A DNA stretch of 64,000 bases from Shewanella marina JCM 15074 (GTDB taxonomy: Bacteria > Pseudomonadota > Gammaproteobacteria > Enterobacterales > Shewanellaceae): the NCBI RefSeq assembly GCF_000614975.1, contig NZ_BALM01000006.1, positions 62,001 through 126,000 of the forward strand, read 5' to 3'. The notes under the pieces are model-generated. The model made no database searches. It worked only from the letters and a program-made list of their open reading frames with translations, and had not been told where the DNA came from. Positions 29,855-40,700 of the stretch are shown here, piece by piece (positions within the stretch are counted from its first letter, which is position 1; every line of letters starts with the position of its first letter). The translations under genes and the position numbers were made by a program.

Positions 29855-29880
29855 AAAGGATAACTGCGGTTATCCTTTTT
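29855..29880 (+). terminator. Terminator of the aminopeptidase gene
   Basis: A 10-bp stem AAAGGATAAC/GTTATCCTTT with loop TGCG, then further T residues. Confidence 0.88.
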
Positions 29881-29964
29881 TATTTAGATTAAAAATTATT
29901 CATCTGTATTTCCGATTAGATAAATTGTTTTTATCCATTATCTTATTTTTTTGAGTCTGGTTAA

Positions 29965-29970
29965 TATAAT
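29965..29970 (+). promoter_or_regulatory. Candidate -10 element of the ahpC promoter
   Basis: A perfect TATAAT lies 66 bases before ahpC with a poor -35, which fits an activator-dependent promoter. OxyR would be expected for this operon, but I cannot mark an OxyR site with confidence. An inverted repeat GATAAA/TTTATC lies near 29920-29937. Confidence 0.4.
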
Positions 29971-30035
29971 CACATCAACCACGGATTGAATGATTTAGTG
30001 GTCAGAATTTAAATATTTATGGAGCAATACACAAT

Positions 30036-30605
30036 ATGAGCCAATCAATTATTAATACTGAAATTAAGCCATTCTCAGCAACAGCATTCCACGGTGGTGA
30101 ATTCGTTCCTGTATCTGAGCAAGATCTTCTTGGTAAATGGTCAGTAGTGTTCTTTTACCCAGCCGATTTCACTTTTGTTTGCCCAACTGAACTAGGTGAC
30201 ATGGCAGAGCATTACGCTAAATTACAAGAAATGGGCGTAGAAGTTTATTCAGTATCAACTGATACTCACTTCACTCACAAAGCATGGCACGATACTTCAG
30301 ACACTATTCGTCAAATTCAATTCCCAATGATTGGTGACCCAACTGGTGTTATCACTCGTAACTTCGGTGTGATGATTGAAGAAGAAGGTCTAGCATTACG
30401 CGGTACTTTCGTTATCAACCCAGAAGGCCAAATCAAAGTTGCTGAAGTACATGATCTAGGTATCGGTCGTAGCGCAGTTGAGCTAGTTCGTAAGATTCAA
30501 GCGGCACAGTATGTAGCAGAGCATGATGGCGAAGTTTGTCCAGCTGCATGGCAGCCAGGTGCAGAAACATTAGCACCATCGCTAGACCTAGTAGGTAAAA
30601 TCTAA
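30036..30605 (+). CDS. ahpC: Alkyl hydroperoxide reductase subunit C (2-Cys peroxiredoxin)
   Basis: A cytosolic peroxidase that reduces H2O2 and organic peroxides. The 189 residues include the peroxidatic C49 in FTFVCPTE and resolving C168 in GEVCPAAW, the typical 2-Cys arrangement. Disulfides are re-reduced by AhpF, encoded next. GGAGCAA precedes the ATG. The gene uses codons common in highly expressed genes. Confidence 0.97.
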   Translation: MSQSIINTEIKPFSATAFHGGEFVPVSEQDLLGKWSVVFFYPADFTFVCPTELGDMAEHYAKLQEMGVEVYSVSTDTHFTHKAWHDTSDTIRQIQFPMIGDPTGVITRNFGVMIEEEGLALRGTFVINPEGQIKVAEVHDLGIGRSAVELVRKIQAAQYVAEHDGEVCPAAWQPGAETLAPSLDLVGKI

Positions 30606-30650
30606 GCCAACACTTAGTTTTTAATCTATCAAGTAACGAGTTATACCCTT

Positions 30651-30682
30651 CAACCCGGCATCTCCCCCATCTCGCCGGGTTG
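30651..30682 (+). terminator. Intercistronic hairpin between ahpC and ahpF
   Basis: A 9-bp GC-rich stem CAACCCGGC/GCCGGGTTG with a 14-base pyrimidine-rich loop, followed by a partly T-rich stretch. It could act as a partial terminator or 3' stabiliser that keeps ahpC mRNA more abundant than ahpF. Confidence 0.6.
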
Positions 30683-30710
30683 ATTGTTTTACGCATCTAA
30701 GGAATTATCC

Positions 30711-32276
30711 ATGTTAGATTCAAATTTAAAAACTCAACTGCAGACATATCTTCAAAATCTTAAAAGACCAGTTGAACTAATTGTGTCTAGCGATGAGAGT
30801 GCTAAGTCTAAAGAATTGGCTGAATTGGCAGCTGACATTGCATCGCTATCTAATTTAGTTAACGTTGTTAAAGGTCAAGATGCCCGTGTGCCATCAATGA
30901 AAGTGACTAGTTCAGATACCCAAACACAAATGACGTTTGCGGGTATTCCTATGGGACACGAATTTACTTCTTTAGTGTTGGCTCTTTTACATACTGGTGG
31001 TCATCCATTAAAGCTTGATGATGCTCAAATTGAGCAAATTATAGCACTACCAGGTGAATATCATTTTGAAACCTATATTTCATTAAGCTGCCAAAACTGC
31101 CCTGATGTGGTGCAGGCGCTTAATATGATGGCGTCTGTTAATCCAAATATTACCCATGTCATGATTGATGGTGCCTTGTTCCAAGATGAAGTGAACGAAC
31201 GCAATATTATGGCAGTACCGTCTGTTTATCTAAATGGACAGTTATTTGGTCAAGGCCGTATGACGCTGACTGATATTCTTAATAAGTTAGATACTGGTGC
31301 TGTTGCGCGTAAAGCTGAGCAACTTAATGAGAAAGAAGCATTTGATGTGTTAGTTGTTGGTGCGGGTCCTGCAGGTGCATCTGCGGCAATCTATGCTGCT
31401 CGTAAAGGCTTACGCACTGGTATTGTTGCCGATAAATTTGGTGGTCAAGTCACTGAAACTGTTGGCATTGAAAACTTTATTTCAGTGAAAGCAACTGAAG
31501 GCCCTAAGCTTGTAGCACAACTTGAAGAACATGTGCGCGACTATGATGTTGACATCATGGTCGGTCAAAAAGCGGCTAAATTATCACGCTCAAGCTTATT
31601 TGAAGTTGAATTAGAGAGCGGCGCGGTACTGAAAAGCAAAACTGTATTAATGGCGACAGGCGCTCGTTGGCGTGAAATGAACGTACCAGGTGAGCAAGCA
31701 TATCGTGGTAAAGGTGTTGCTTACTGTCCACACTGTGACGGTCCATTATTTAAAGGCAAGCGTGTCGCGGTCATTGGTGGTGGTAACTCTGGTATTGAGG
31801 CTGCAATTGATTTAGCTAATATCGTTGAACATGTTACTGTGCTTGAGTTTGATAGTAAGTTACGTGCCGATGAAGTTCTGCAGCGTAAAGCGGCTTCAAT
31901 GGGCAATATCACCATTATTAAGCAAGCATTAACCACAGAAGTCTTGGGTGATGGCAAGCGTGTGACTGGACTTGATTATACTGATCGCGCTACAGGCGAG
32001 AGCAAGCATATTGAGTTATCAGGTATCTTTGTGCAGATTGGTTTAATTCCTAATGCAGAATGGTTAACCGAGACATTAGAGCTTAACGGCCGTGGTGAGA
32101 TTGTGGTTGATGGGCAAGGTCAAACTTCAATGGCAGGTGTATTTGCCGCTGGCGATGTAACCAATAGCTTCTACAAACAGATTATTATCGCTATGGGTAG
32201 CGGTGCAACTGCATCACTTGGTGCTTTTGATTATCTTATTCGCCACAGTGAAGAAGAAAATACTCAAGCAGCATAA
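30711..32276 (+). CDS. ahpF: Alkyl hydroperoxide reductase subunit F
   Basis: An NADH-dependent flavoprotein disulfide reductase for AhpC. The 521 residues equal the E. coli length. The N-terminal domain of two thioredoxin folds carries the redox pair C127 and C130 (CQNC). The thioredoxin-reductase-like part has an FAD motif [19 protein letters not shown], the CPHC active site and an NADH motif [10 protein letters not shown]. The ATG at 30711 has AAGGA 8 bases upstream; an in-frame TTG at 30684 is rejected. Confidence 0.97.
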   Translation: MLDSNLKTQLQTYLQNLKRPVELIVSSDESAKSKELAELAADIASLSNLVNVVKGQDARVPSMKVTSSDTQTQMTFAGIPMGHEFTSLVLALLHTGGHPLKLDDAQIEQIIALPGEYHFETYISLSCQNCPDVVQALNMMASVNPNITHVMIDGALFQDEVNERNIMAVPSVYLNGQLFGQGRMTLTDILNKLDTGAVARKAEQLNEKEAFDVLVVGAGPAGASAAIYAARKGLRTGIVADKFGGQVTETVGIENFISVKATEGPKLVAQLEEHVRDYDVDIMVGQKAAKLSRSSLFEVELESGAVLKSKTVLMATGARWREMNVPGEQAYRGKGVAYCPHCDGPLFKGKRVAVIGGGNSGIEAAIDLANIVEHVTVLEFDSKLRADEVLQRKAASMGNITIIKQALTTEVLGDGKRVTGLDYTDRATGESKHIELSGIFVQIGLIPNAEWLTETLELNGRGEIVVDGQGQTSMAGVFAAGDVTNSFYKQIIIAMGSGATASLGAFDYLIRHSEEENTQAA

Positions 32277-32291
32277 TTGATTGTTTATCTA

Positions 32292-32321
32292 CAAAATGCC
32301 AGCGTTTATGCTGGCATTTTG
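32292..32321 (+). terminator. Terminator of ahpCF
   Basis: A perfect 12-bp stem CAAAATGCCAGC/GCTGGCATTTTG with a 6-base loop. Its 3' arm contains T4. Confidence 0.75.
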
Positions 32322-32386
32322 CGATCTAGGTGGTCGCTAAAATAAGCTACAATTAGCACAAGATATTGACCTTGTGAGGATTGTGG

Positions 32387-33285
32387 ATGACGAAACTAAT
32401 ATGCGGATTATTAACAACATGGTTGATTGCTATGCCTGCCATAGCAGATGAACCCGTATTGCCCATCATGCAGCAAACACCATATCAAGGTATCGTAGTC
32501 AAAGAGCAATTTAGTCACGCAAAAGATTTAGACTTTTGGTTTGCTCAACAAAAGTACACGCCTAGTTACGTTCAACAAACTCAATTTGTGCCGCCCTATT
32601 TTGCCACAAACTTACCAGACGATTTAGCCTCTCTCCCAGTCGCCAATAAGATTAATACTTTTATCCAGCTGTTACTGCCCACTGTGATTAAAGTGAATAA
32701 TGCATTATTGCCGTGCGTGAACGTATTTTATGGTTGCAACAGCAGCCAGCATTATCTGCTGAAGAGCAGCAATGGTTAGCGGATATATCAAAACAATATG
32801 GTTTAGCCAAGGTCAGTTTTAAGCAATTGTTATTACGGGTTAATATTATTCCGGTATCGATGGCGCTCGCACAGGGAATTGATGAAAGTGGTTGGGGAAC
32901 ATCATATTTTGCCATTGAAGCCAATGCGTTATTTGGTGAGCATTTAGCTAAAGGCGGTACTCATTATGTTGAGTCTCGCACAGGTCATATCAAAGTGGCC
33001 GCATTTGATTATTTATATCAAGGGGTGGCGAGCTATATGCATAATCTCAACAGTACCCATGCTTATCGTGAGATGTGGCAATTAAGACAGCAATTAGCAC
33101 CAAGCAATCGTGGTATTACTGGCAAGCAATTAATACCATCGTTACTTGATTATTCTGTACGTGGTCAAGTGTACGTTGATGACCTATTAAATCTGATTAA
33201 ATGGCATGATTTAGGGGCTTACGATAATGCGGTGTTACAGACAGATGTTGAAGCAAGGTTATTGATGTTTAGTCGAAAAAAATAG
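32387..33285 (+). pseudogene. Bax-like exported protein with glucosaminidase domain, frameshifted
   Basis: After correction about 299 residues: a signal peptide (about 1-21, ending PAIAD), then a Bax/FlgJ-like beta-N-acetylglucosaminidase domain with IPVSMALAQGIDESGWGTS, holding the expected catalytic glutamate, and ALFGEH. It probably acts on peptidoglycan in the periplasm. Start at 32387 with GAGGA 6 bases upstream. One base is missing near 32702-32710 (in GCATTATTGC): the first frame reads on into nonsense, and the second frame supplies IAVRERILWLQQQ and the whole catalytic domain. I read this as a probable sequencing deletion. Confidence 0.8.
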
Positions 33286-33323
33286 CGCTTGTGCGCTATT
33301 TTAGATGGCTATAATCGATATTG

Positions 33324-33512
33324 TTATACACGAATATCAATATGATGGCCTTTGTTTCCTTCAGGCTTAGGTGGTGTTGCAGCAGCAATAAGCTCTAAGG
33401 CAATCTCACCTTGAACCTGTTGCTGTTGTTTCGCCAGCTGTGCCACTTTTACGCCGACCTGACCATGTTGTAAATTCGGTTCAAGGTTGGGGGTGGTAAG
33501 TGTAAAGCTCAT
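33324..33512 (-). CDS. Small protein resembling YjfB-type putative motility proteins
   Basis: About 62 residues from the ATG at 33512, chosen because GAGGA lies 5 bases upstream. The helical segment GQVGVKVAQLAKQQQQVQGEI followed by an alanine- and proline-rich linker and a conserved-looking GNKGHHIDIRV end resembles small proteins of the YjfB family. The function of that family is not known, so the name is tentative. It shares strand with the OmpA-like gene upstream. Confidence 0.5.
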   Translation of the reverse strand: MSFTLTTPNLEPNLQHGQVGVKVAQLAKQQQQVQGEIALELIAAATPPKPEGNKGHHIDIRV

Positions 33513-33568
33513 AACATCCTCATATGAGTCTGGATTGCAATTAGTTATCGGCATTACAAACACGAACT

Positions 33569-33961
33569 TTATTGCTGACACCAACTAATATTAACCTGCC
33601 GCTTGTGTGTTGGACTTGAGGTCTGTTTTTTAATGATAATCGGTGTATCGAGGTCTTGCTCAGTATAATAATGCTTAACGCGCTCAATTCTATTTTGTGC
33701 TAACCATAAATTATATTGCTGCATTTTTTCAGATTTACTTTGCTGTTTAAATTGATAATTTAATAGTAGATAGCCTTTATCGAGGCTTTTTATTTTTTGA
33801 ACGGTTTTATCGAGAAGTAGCCGTTGGGCTTGGTCGAAATAGGAGCTGTTTTTAGGGAAGTTAACCACAAGCAGAGGGTGTTCATTATGGCACTGGGTTG
33901 CATTGGCACTGTTTAATGTTGTTGAGACTATCCATATCCCAATTAATAGTCTTAATTTCAT
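33569..33961 (-). CDS. Small exported protein with OmpA-like C-terminal features
   Basis: A 130-residue protein with a signal peptide (about 1-21, ending SANA) and two cysteines. The body looks like a short OmpA C-terminal (peptidoglycan-binding) domain: VVNFPKNSSYF as strand 1, then the helix LAQNRIERVKHYY in place of the usual LSxxRAxxVxxYL, and a final strand KRQVNISW. The normal NFD-type residues are not clear, so peptidoglycan binding is uncertain. No other family is recognised. Confidence 0.55.
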   Translation of the reverse strand: MKLRLLIGIWIVSTTLNSANATQCHNEHPLLVVNFPKNSSYFDQAQRLLLDKTVQKIKSLDKGYLLLNYQFKQQSKSEKMQQYNLWLAQNRIERVKHYYTEQDLDTPIIIKKQTSSPTHKRQVNISWCQQ

Positions 33962-34070
33962 GGCTTACCTATTGGACTAAATGCTTATTTTTGGTCATTA
34001 AGTTAATAAAAGGTAAATGAAAAGTTTGTTGAATGCAATAATGGATATGTATGTGACGGGGGATTAAAGA

Positions 34071-35282
34071 TTGCAACAATATGATGTAGTTGTTATTGGT
34101 GCTGGCATTAACGGCGTTGCTATTAGCCAATTTGCGGCAGCGCAGGGCTATAGCGTGGCATTGCTGGAAAAGACGACCGTTGCCAGTCAAACCTCAGCTA
34201 ATTCGAGTAAATTAATTCATGGTGGTCTACGTTACTTAGAAACGGGGGCAATTAGTTTAGTACATCAATCCTTGCAGCAGCGCCAATACCTGTTTGATCA
34301 TGCCAAGTCCCTAGTTAAGCCTGTAAAATTTTACATCCCTATTTATAAAAACAGCCAGCGAGGCGCCTTAAAAGTTGGTTTAGGTCTAGCGCTGTATCAG
34401 CTGTTGAGTCAATTTCATGCGTGTGGCCGTTTTATTAAAGTCCCGGCCAGTCAATGGCCCAAACTTGGGATTAAATTGGCTGGCTTAACTGAGGTTTATC
34501 AATATTGGGATGGTCAAACTGATGATCGATTATTGACCCAAGCAATTAGTCAAAGTGCTGTGAATCTCGGCACTGATTTGATTGAACATTGTCAGGTTGA
34601 GCAGATAAAAGTTATTTCTGATGGTTATCAAATCGATTATCAGCAGCAACAACAGGCGCAAACATTACAAACAAAAACTGTGGTTAATTGTGCCGGTCCT
34701 TGGGTCAATGAAGTATTGGCGAAAGTTATTCCCGCGGTTAATCCAGTTGCCATCGATTGGGTTCAAGGTGCTCATCTGTTGTTTGATATTACCGCACCTG
34801 ATGGCGTGCTTTATTTAGAGTCACATCTTGATCAACGGGTGATATTTGTGATGCCTTGGTACGGTAAAACCTTGGTGGGTACTACAGAGACCACATTATC
34901 TGAACTCCCTAAGCAACCAAGCGTAACTGATGCAGAACGTGATTATTTATTATCAATTTACCAGTTTAACTGCCAGCCACAGCTCTCTAAGGTTGAATTA
35001 ACACAAAAAATAGTAAAAGAATTTGCGGGTATTCGAGTCTTACCTAAACAGGGACAAGCTGCCTTTGACCGTTCGCGTGAATTGATTCTGCAACAAGCGG
35101 TTTATCAGCCTAATTTACTTACCGTTTGTGGCGGCAAACTGACCACACACCGCCATACAGCAGAGCAGGTGTTACAGTGGCTACAGCCATTATTAGGACC
35201 TCGAATAATTAGGGCGGATATTAATAGCTTGAGTTTAGATGATCTTGATAGAATAGATGATCTTTCGACTGAAACAGGCTAA
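34071..35282 (+). CDS. GlpD-like FAD-dependent glycerol-3-phosphate dehydrogenase
   Basis: A 403-residue flavoprotein of the DAO/GlpD family that oxidises glycerol 3-phosphate to dihydroxyacetone phosphate. It has the FAD motif VVIGAGINGVAISQFAAAQG, the GlpD segment SSKLIHGGLRYLE, and the C-terminal CGGKLTTHRHTAE. It is about 100 residues shorter than E. coli GlpD, chiefly at the C-terminus, so it may be a distinct GlpD-like oxidase. The start codon is TTG with GGGGGA 8 bases upstream. It is divergent from the small exported-protein gene. Confidence 0.82.
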   Translation: MQQYDVVVIGAGINGVAISQFAAAQGYSVALLEKTTVASQTSANSSKLIHGGLRYLETGAISLVHQSLQQRQYLFDHAKSLVKPVKFYIPIYKNSQRGALKVGLGLALYQLLSQFHACGRFIKVPASQWPKLGIKLAGLTEVYQYWDGQTDDRLLTQAISQSAVNLGTDLIEHCQVEQIKVISDGYQIDYQQQQQAQTLQTKTVVNCAGPWVNEVLAKVIPAVNPVAIDWVQGAHLLFDITAPDGVLYLESHLDQRVIFVMPWYGKTLVGTTETTLSELPKQPSVTDAERDYLLSIYQFNCQPQLSKVELTQKIVKEFAGIRVLPKQGQAAFDRSRELILQQAVYQPNLLTVCGGKLTTHRHTAEQVLQWLQPLLGPRIIRADINSLSLDDLDRIDDLSTETG

Positions 35283-35330
35283 AGTGTCGGCCGTTTTATT
35301 TGTCGCCTTACCCAGCATTTGGATACTCCC

Positions 35331-36467
35331 GTGAACTGCCCATATTTTCAAACCGGACAATGTGTTTCTTGTAAAGATATTGAGTTGAGTCAAGCTCAGC
35401 AATTAGCGCAAAAGAGTGCAACGCTACAGCAATTATTGCAGCCATTTACGGTTGAGCAGTGGTTAACGCCTGTGGTGGGCGATGAAATGGCATTCCGTAA
35501 TAAAGCTAAAATGGTGGTGTTGGGCGCGGCGCATCAACCGATACTCGGTGTAGTAAGTCCTACAGGCGAGGCCGTCAGCTTATGTGATTGCCCATTATAT
35601 CCTGCAGATATGCAATTACTGCTGAAGCGACTTCAAAAGTTTGTTCAGCAAGCGGGTATCCCACCTTATCGAGTTGATAAAGCTAAGGGCGAGCTTAAAT
35701 TTATTTTGCTGACCCGCAGTGAGGTGAGTGGTGAGTTTATGCTGCGTTTTGTGTTACGCAGTGAACAAGCCATTAGCCGCATTGAACGTGAGTTACCGCA
35801 GCTGTTAAGTGAGTTCCCTAAAATCCAAGTGGTATCAGTGAATTTGCAGCCAGTGCATATGGCGATTTTAGAAGGTGAGCAAGAGATTTTCTTAACCGAA
35901 CAAACTCGGTTACAAGAAAACTTTAATGGTGTACCGCTATTTATCCGACCAAAGAGTTTTTTTCAAACTAATCCCAAAGTGGCGGCTGCTTTATATCAAA
36001 CTGCGCGGCAATGGGTGGCTGATTTTGCCCCTAAAAGTTTATGGGATCTGTTTTGTGGTGTCGGCGGCTTTGGTTTGCATTGTGCGAGTAAAGACATTGC
36101 ATTAACAGGGATTGAGATTGAAGCGGAAGCGATTGCTTGTGCCAAAATGTCAGCAGCACAATTAGGCTTAGACAAGGTCAGTTTTAGTGCCTTAGATTCA
36201 ACCAGTTTTGCTTCGGGTCAAGCTGATGCCGATAAACCTGAGTTGATTATTGTTAATCCGCCACGACGCGGTATCGGTCAATCTTTATGTCAGTCATTAT
36301 CAGAGTTTGCCCCAAAAGCGATTTTATATTCGAGCTGTAACCCTAAAACGTTAGCGAAGGATTTAGCTGATATTGTGGGTTATCGAATCACTAAAGTGCA
36401 GCTATTTGATATGTTCCCGCACACCAGTCATTTTGAAGTGCTGTGTCTATTAGAGAAGATTGATTAA
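35331..36467 (+). CDS. rlmC: 23S rRNA (uracil-747-C5)-methyltransferase RlmC
   Basis: A SAM-dependent RNA methyltransferase of the TrmA/RumA/RumB group. The N-terminal iron-sulfur cysteines start as [12 protein letters not shown], as in RlmC. The SAM motif is [16 protein letters not shown], followed by VNPPRRG and the catalytic cysteine in [13 protein letters not shown]. The GTG at 35331 gives 378 residues, near the E. coli length, and has GGAT 7 bases upstream; an earlier TTG at 35319 lacks a ribosome-binding site. Confidence 0.94.
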   Translation: MNCPYFQTGQCVSCKDIELSQAQQLAQKSATLQQLLQPFTVEQWLTPVVGDEMAFRNKAKMVVLGAAHQPILGVVSPTGEAVSLCDCPLYPADMQLLLKRLQKFVQQAGIPPYRVDKAKGELKFILLTRSEVSGEFMLRFVLRSEQAISRIERELPQLLSEFPKIQVVSVNLQPVHMAILEGEQEIFLTEQTRLQENFNGVPLFIRPKSFFQTNPKVAAALYQTARQWVADFAPKSLWDLFCGVGGFGLHCASKDIALTGIEIEAEAIACAKMSAAQLGLDKVSFSALDSTSFASGQADADKPELIIVNPPRRGIGQSLCQSLSEFAPKAILYSSCNPKTLAKDLADIVGYRITKVQLFDMFPHTSHFEVLCLLEKID

Positions 36468-36539
36468 ACAAAGAGTTGCCATATTGTTGTCATATTCGTG
36501 CTATAAACTAATGAGTTACTCTCATTATCAAGAGGCACT

Positions 36540-37688
36540 ATGTGGCAGATATTTAGTCGATTTTTGGCGCTTGGCTTAGTCAGTTTTGGTGGTCCCGCCG
36601 CCCATATAGGGTATTTTAGAAAGACGTTTGTTGATGAGCTGGCTTGGCTACCTGCCGATAAATATGCCAGCTTAGTTGCACTGAGTCAGTTCCTGCCTGG
36701 ACCTGGCTCTAGCCAAGTGGGTTTTGCTATCGGTTATCACCGTGGTGGCTTATTTGGTGGTATGGCCGCATTTTTAGGTTTTACCTTACCTTCCTTTGTC
36801 TTGTTATTACTGCTTGCATTAACCAGCAGTCAATTTATGCAATATCCCATCACTCAAGGGATTATCCACGGCTTAAAGTTAATGGCAGTGGTGATTGTTG
36901 CCGATGCAGTATTAACCATGTTTAAGCAATTCTGTCGCTGTAAAGTGACCCAAGCTTTTATGGCTATAATGGCTGCTATTGCCTTAGTACTGCCTAATCA
37001 ATGGTTGCAAATTGGCGCATTATTGATATTTGCATTACTTGGCTCGCAGTTATTAGTTAAAGCGGATACGGGGCAAAGCGAAACTCGCGAACCATTGGCG
37101 CTAGGCTGGGGTTATTTGCTGCTGTTTAGTTTATTACTACTGACGAGCTTTATCGGCTTGGGAGGTGAACTCGGCAAAATGGCGGCGGACTTTTACCAAG
37201 TGGGTTGTCTGGTGTTCGGTGGTGGCCACGTGGTACTGCCATTATTACAAGCCAGTGTTGGCCAAGCGGTTACTCCTGATGAGTTTTTAACGGGTTATGC
37301 GTTAGCGCAAGCAGTGCCGGGCCCGATGTTTACCTTAGCCACTTTTTTAGGCGCTGAAATGCTGCCAGAACAAGCTTTTATAGGGGCTGTGATTGCTACC
37401 TTAGCTATCTTTTTGCCGGGCTTTTTATTGATGCTCGCAGCATTAAAAAGTTGGCATAGCATTAGTGCTAGACCACGAATTGCAGCAGGATTAGCAGGCA
37501 TAAATGCGGCGGTAGTAGGGTTGTTATTAGCGGCATTATATCAACCTGTTTTTAGCTCAGCGGTGCTAACAAGTTTAGATATGGTGTGGGTGATATTAGG
37601 CTTTGCACTGTTAAAAATAATTAAACCCAATATTTTATTATTGGTGTTTGGTTTTGCTGGGTTAGGGGCTGGACTCGCGTTTATCTAG
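36540..37688 (+). CDS. chrA: Chromate transporter (two-domain CHR family)
   Basis: A 382-residue membrane protein with two homologous CHR domains. Each has the motif pair seen here as FGGPAAHIGYF with QFLPGPGSSQVGFAIGY in the N-terminal half and FGGGHVVLP with QAVPGPMFTLATFLG in the C-terminal half. The family exports chromate, giving resistance, although some members have other roles. GAGG precedes the ATG. It ends at a strong bidirectional terminator. No chrB or other metal genes are near. Confidence 0.93.
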   Translation: MWQIFSRFLALGLVSFGGPAAHIGYFRKTFVDELAWLPADKYASLVALSQFLPGPGSSQVGFAIGYHRGGLFGGMAAFLGFTLPSFVLLLLLALTSSQFMQYPITQGIIHGLKLMAVVIVADAVLTMFKQFCRCKVTQAFMAIMAAIALVLPNQWLQIGALLIFALLGSQLLVKADTGQSETREPLALGWGYLLLFSLLLLTSFIGLGGELGKMAADFYQVGCLVFGGGHVVLPLLQASVGQAVTPDEFLTGYALAQAVPGPMFTLATFLGAEMLPEQAFIGAVIATLAIFLPGFLLMLAALKSWHSISARPRIAAGLAGINAAVVGLLLAALYQPVFSSAVLTSLDMVWVILGFALLKIIKPNILLLVFGFAGLGAGLAFI

Positions 37689-37705
37689 ATTGTAATCAAT
37701 AATAT

Positions 37706-37740
37706 AAAGCCCGTTATATTGGCATATAACGGGCTTTTAT
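37706..37740. terminator. Bidirectional terminator between chrA and the formate dehydrogenase gene
   Basis: A 14-bp stem from AAAGCCCG to CGGGCTTT (37706-37719 with 37724-37737), loop TGGC. It lies between convergent genes. Confidence 0.93.
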
Positions 37741-37754
37741 TATTTAACGAACCA

Positions 37755-40700
37755 TTAAGCTAATGCTGTTTGCTCAACCTTTTCAACCTTGACCGCACAG
37801 ATCTTAAATTCTGGGATATTAGCGACAGGATCTAAAGCATCAATCGTGAGTTTATTTGCTGCTGCTTCGGCAAAGTGGAACGGTAAGAATATCACCCCAA
37901 CTTGCGCTCGCTTAGTCACAAATGCTGCAATTTCAATCTCACCTCGGCGAGTTGATAGACGCAGCATATCACCATTACTGACACCTATTTTTTCGGCGTC
38001 ATAGACTGAAATCATCACCTTTGGTGAGCCTAAAACATCTAAGCCTTTGGTCTTACGGGTCATAGTACCCGTGTGGAACTGCTCCAATAAACGCCCAGTT
38101 GATAGGGTTAATGGATAGTCAGCACATGGCATTTCTGCAGGCATGCGGTAATTAACGGGGATTAAACGTCCTTTACCGCGCGTAAACTCATGTTGGTGCA
38201 TCACGCGAGTGCCAGCATCTTGTTCATCACGGCATGGCCACTGTAGGCCGTGTAAGTTATCCTGCATCCGCGCCCAAGTAATACCACGATATTGTGGGGT
38301 GACTTGATTCACTTCTTGCCAGATATCTTGCTCGGTTTGATAGTCCCAGTTTGCGCCTAAACGGTTAGCAATTTGCTGCACAATCCACCAATCCATTTGC
38401 GCTTGACCCGGCGGCGTTAACGCCGGACGTAACTGCTGTACACGGCGCTCTGTATTGGTGAAGTGACCTTGCTTTTCGGCAAATGAGGCGGCAGGTAATA
38501 CGACATCAGCGATTTGCGCTGTTTCAGTCATAAAGATGTCTTGTACGACCATAAACTCAATTTTATTAAGGGCTGCAACCACATGATGCTGGTCTGGATC
38601 ACTTAACACTGGATTTTCACCCATAACGTACAAGGCTTTTAATTTGTCATCAACAATGGCTTTCATCATTAGGGTGGCTGGAATACCCGGCTCTACAGGT
38701 AAATCATTAATGCCCCATGCTTGACGGAAAATTTCCTGCACATTGTTGTCTAGAGTTCGCTGGTAACCACTAAAGTAATTAGGTAGCGCCCATATCACAA
38801 GCACCTTGTACGTTACTTTGACCACGTAGCGGATTAATACCTGCACCTTCAATACCGATATTGCCGCACAATAACTGTAAATTAGAAATTGAGGTGACGT
38901 TATCATGACCTGTGGTGTGTTGAGTAATACCCATCGCATAGTAAATTGCCGTATGTTTAGCGGTGCCAATCATACGGGCAATCTGCAGTAACTCAGCTTC
39001 ACTAATGCCTGTAATTAATGCTGCATTTTCAATGCTGTAATCTGGCTTCATCACTTCGGCGTAGAGGGCATCAAAGTCTTCACAACGCGCTTCAATGTAG
39101 GCTTTATCATGCCAGTCATTGAGGATGATTTGCTGCATTAACGCATTAAGCATCATCACATCCGTACCGGGACGCTGCGCCACATAAAGTTCTGCATCGT
39201 CGGCAATGGCAACTCTTTTGGGATCTGCCACAATCAAACGTGCGCCTTTTTCGCGTATGACACGCTTGATATGCGAGGCGATAATAGGATGCGCACAAGT
39301 GGTATCCGATCCCAAAATGAAGATCAGGTCTGAATGCTCAATACTTGGAATATCATTGGTCATAGCGCCGCTGCCTATACTGTCGTACAGACCCGTTACC
39401 GTGGACGCGTGACATAAACGGGCACAGTGATCAATGTTGTTAGTTTTGAACACAGTACGCATCATCTTTTGCAGTAGATAGTTTTCTTCGTTAGTGGCTT
39501 TGGCTGAGGCCAAACCTGCAATAGCATTACCACCATGTTGTGCCAGAGTATCGCCTAAGCGCAGCGCCACATAATCTAATGCTTCTTGCCAAGAGGCTGG
39601 GGTTAAAACGCCATTTTTGCGGATCAGCGGCGTTGTTAACCGTTCTTGACTGCCAATAAAGTCAAAGCCAAAGCGGCCTTTAACACATAACATGCCTTGG
39701 TTGACGGCTGATCTTTTATCCCCTTCAACATGGGTTATTTTGTTATTGGCTTTATCAATGTGCATCACCACACGGCAGCCAACACCACAATAGGTACAAA
39801 CCGTTGAGACTTGCTCAATCGGTGTTTTATTTCCTTGGGTCTTATTACGGCTATCTACTAATGCACCCGTTGGGCACACTTGCACGCAGTTACCACATTG
39901 AACGCAATTACTATCTGCCATGCTGACACTAAAGCCTGCACGTGGCGCATTACGTTGCTCAACTTCACCTTGTGGTAGTGCGCTAAAGTTATTTTCTGTA
40001 AAACTAATGGCTTGATGACCACTTTGGCTTTGGCACGCTTTAACGCAAGCGCCGCAACTAATGCAACGGTTGGCATCAAAGGTAATAAATGGACTGGTGC
40101 GATCCACATTAAACTGACGCGCTGCGCTAATATCTAGTTCAGTTTCTTTGACTTTATATTGGGTTGCGTATTCACGTAGCTGGCAATCGGTATTGGCTTG
40201 GCAAGCACATTCAAGGCAACGCGCCGCTTCTTTTAACGCTTCATCATTGCCAAAACCAAGCTCGACTTCATTAAAGTTTAATGCGCGTTTAAGGGCATTT
40301 AGCTCTGGCATTTTTGCACGTGGCTCAACACCTGAATCTGGGTATAAATGACTGTCTAATTGTTTTGTTTTCGCGGCTTTACGAGAATTAAAAGGCTTTG
40401 ATGTGAGCTCACAGCTTAAGTGGCCATTTAATTGTTTTTCAATCGCTTCAGCAGCCACGCGGCCATCACCAATCGCCGCTACTGCCGTAGCTGGGCCGCG
40501 GCGAGAATCACCAATTACAAACAGTTTATCGACACCTGTAGACATGGTGTGATCACAACCAATAAAGGTATTCCAGCGAGTAAGGGCTAACTGACCTGAT
40601 GAAATGCGAGATTTAGGATCATCTAAAAATGATAAATCAGTTTGCTGTGAAACTGCGGCAATAACAGTATCAAAATCTTCTATAAAGGTTTCGCCACTGA

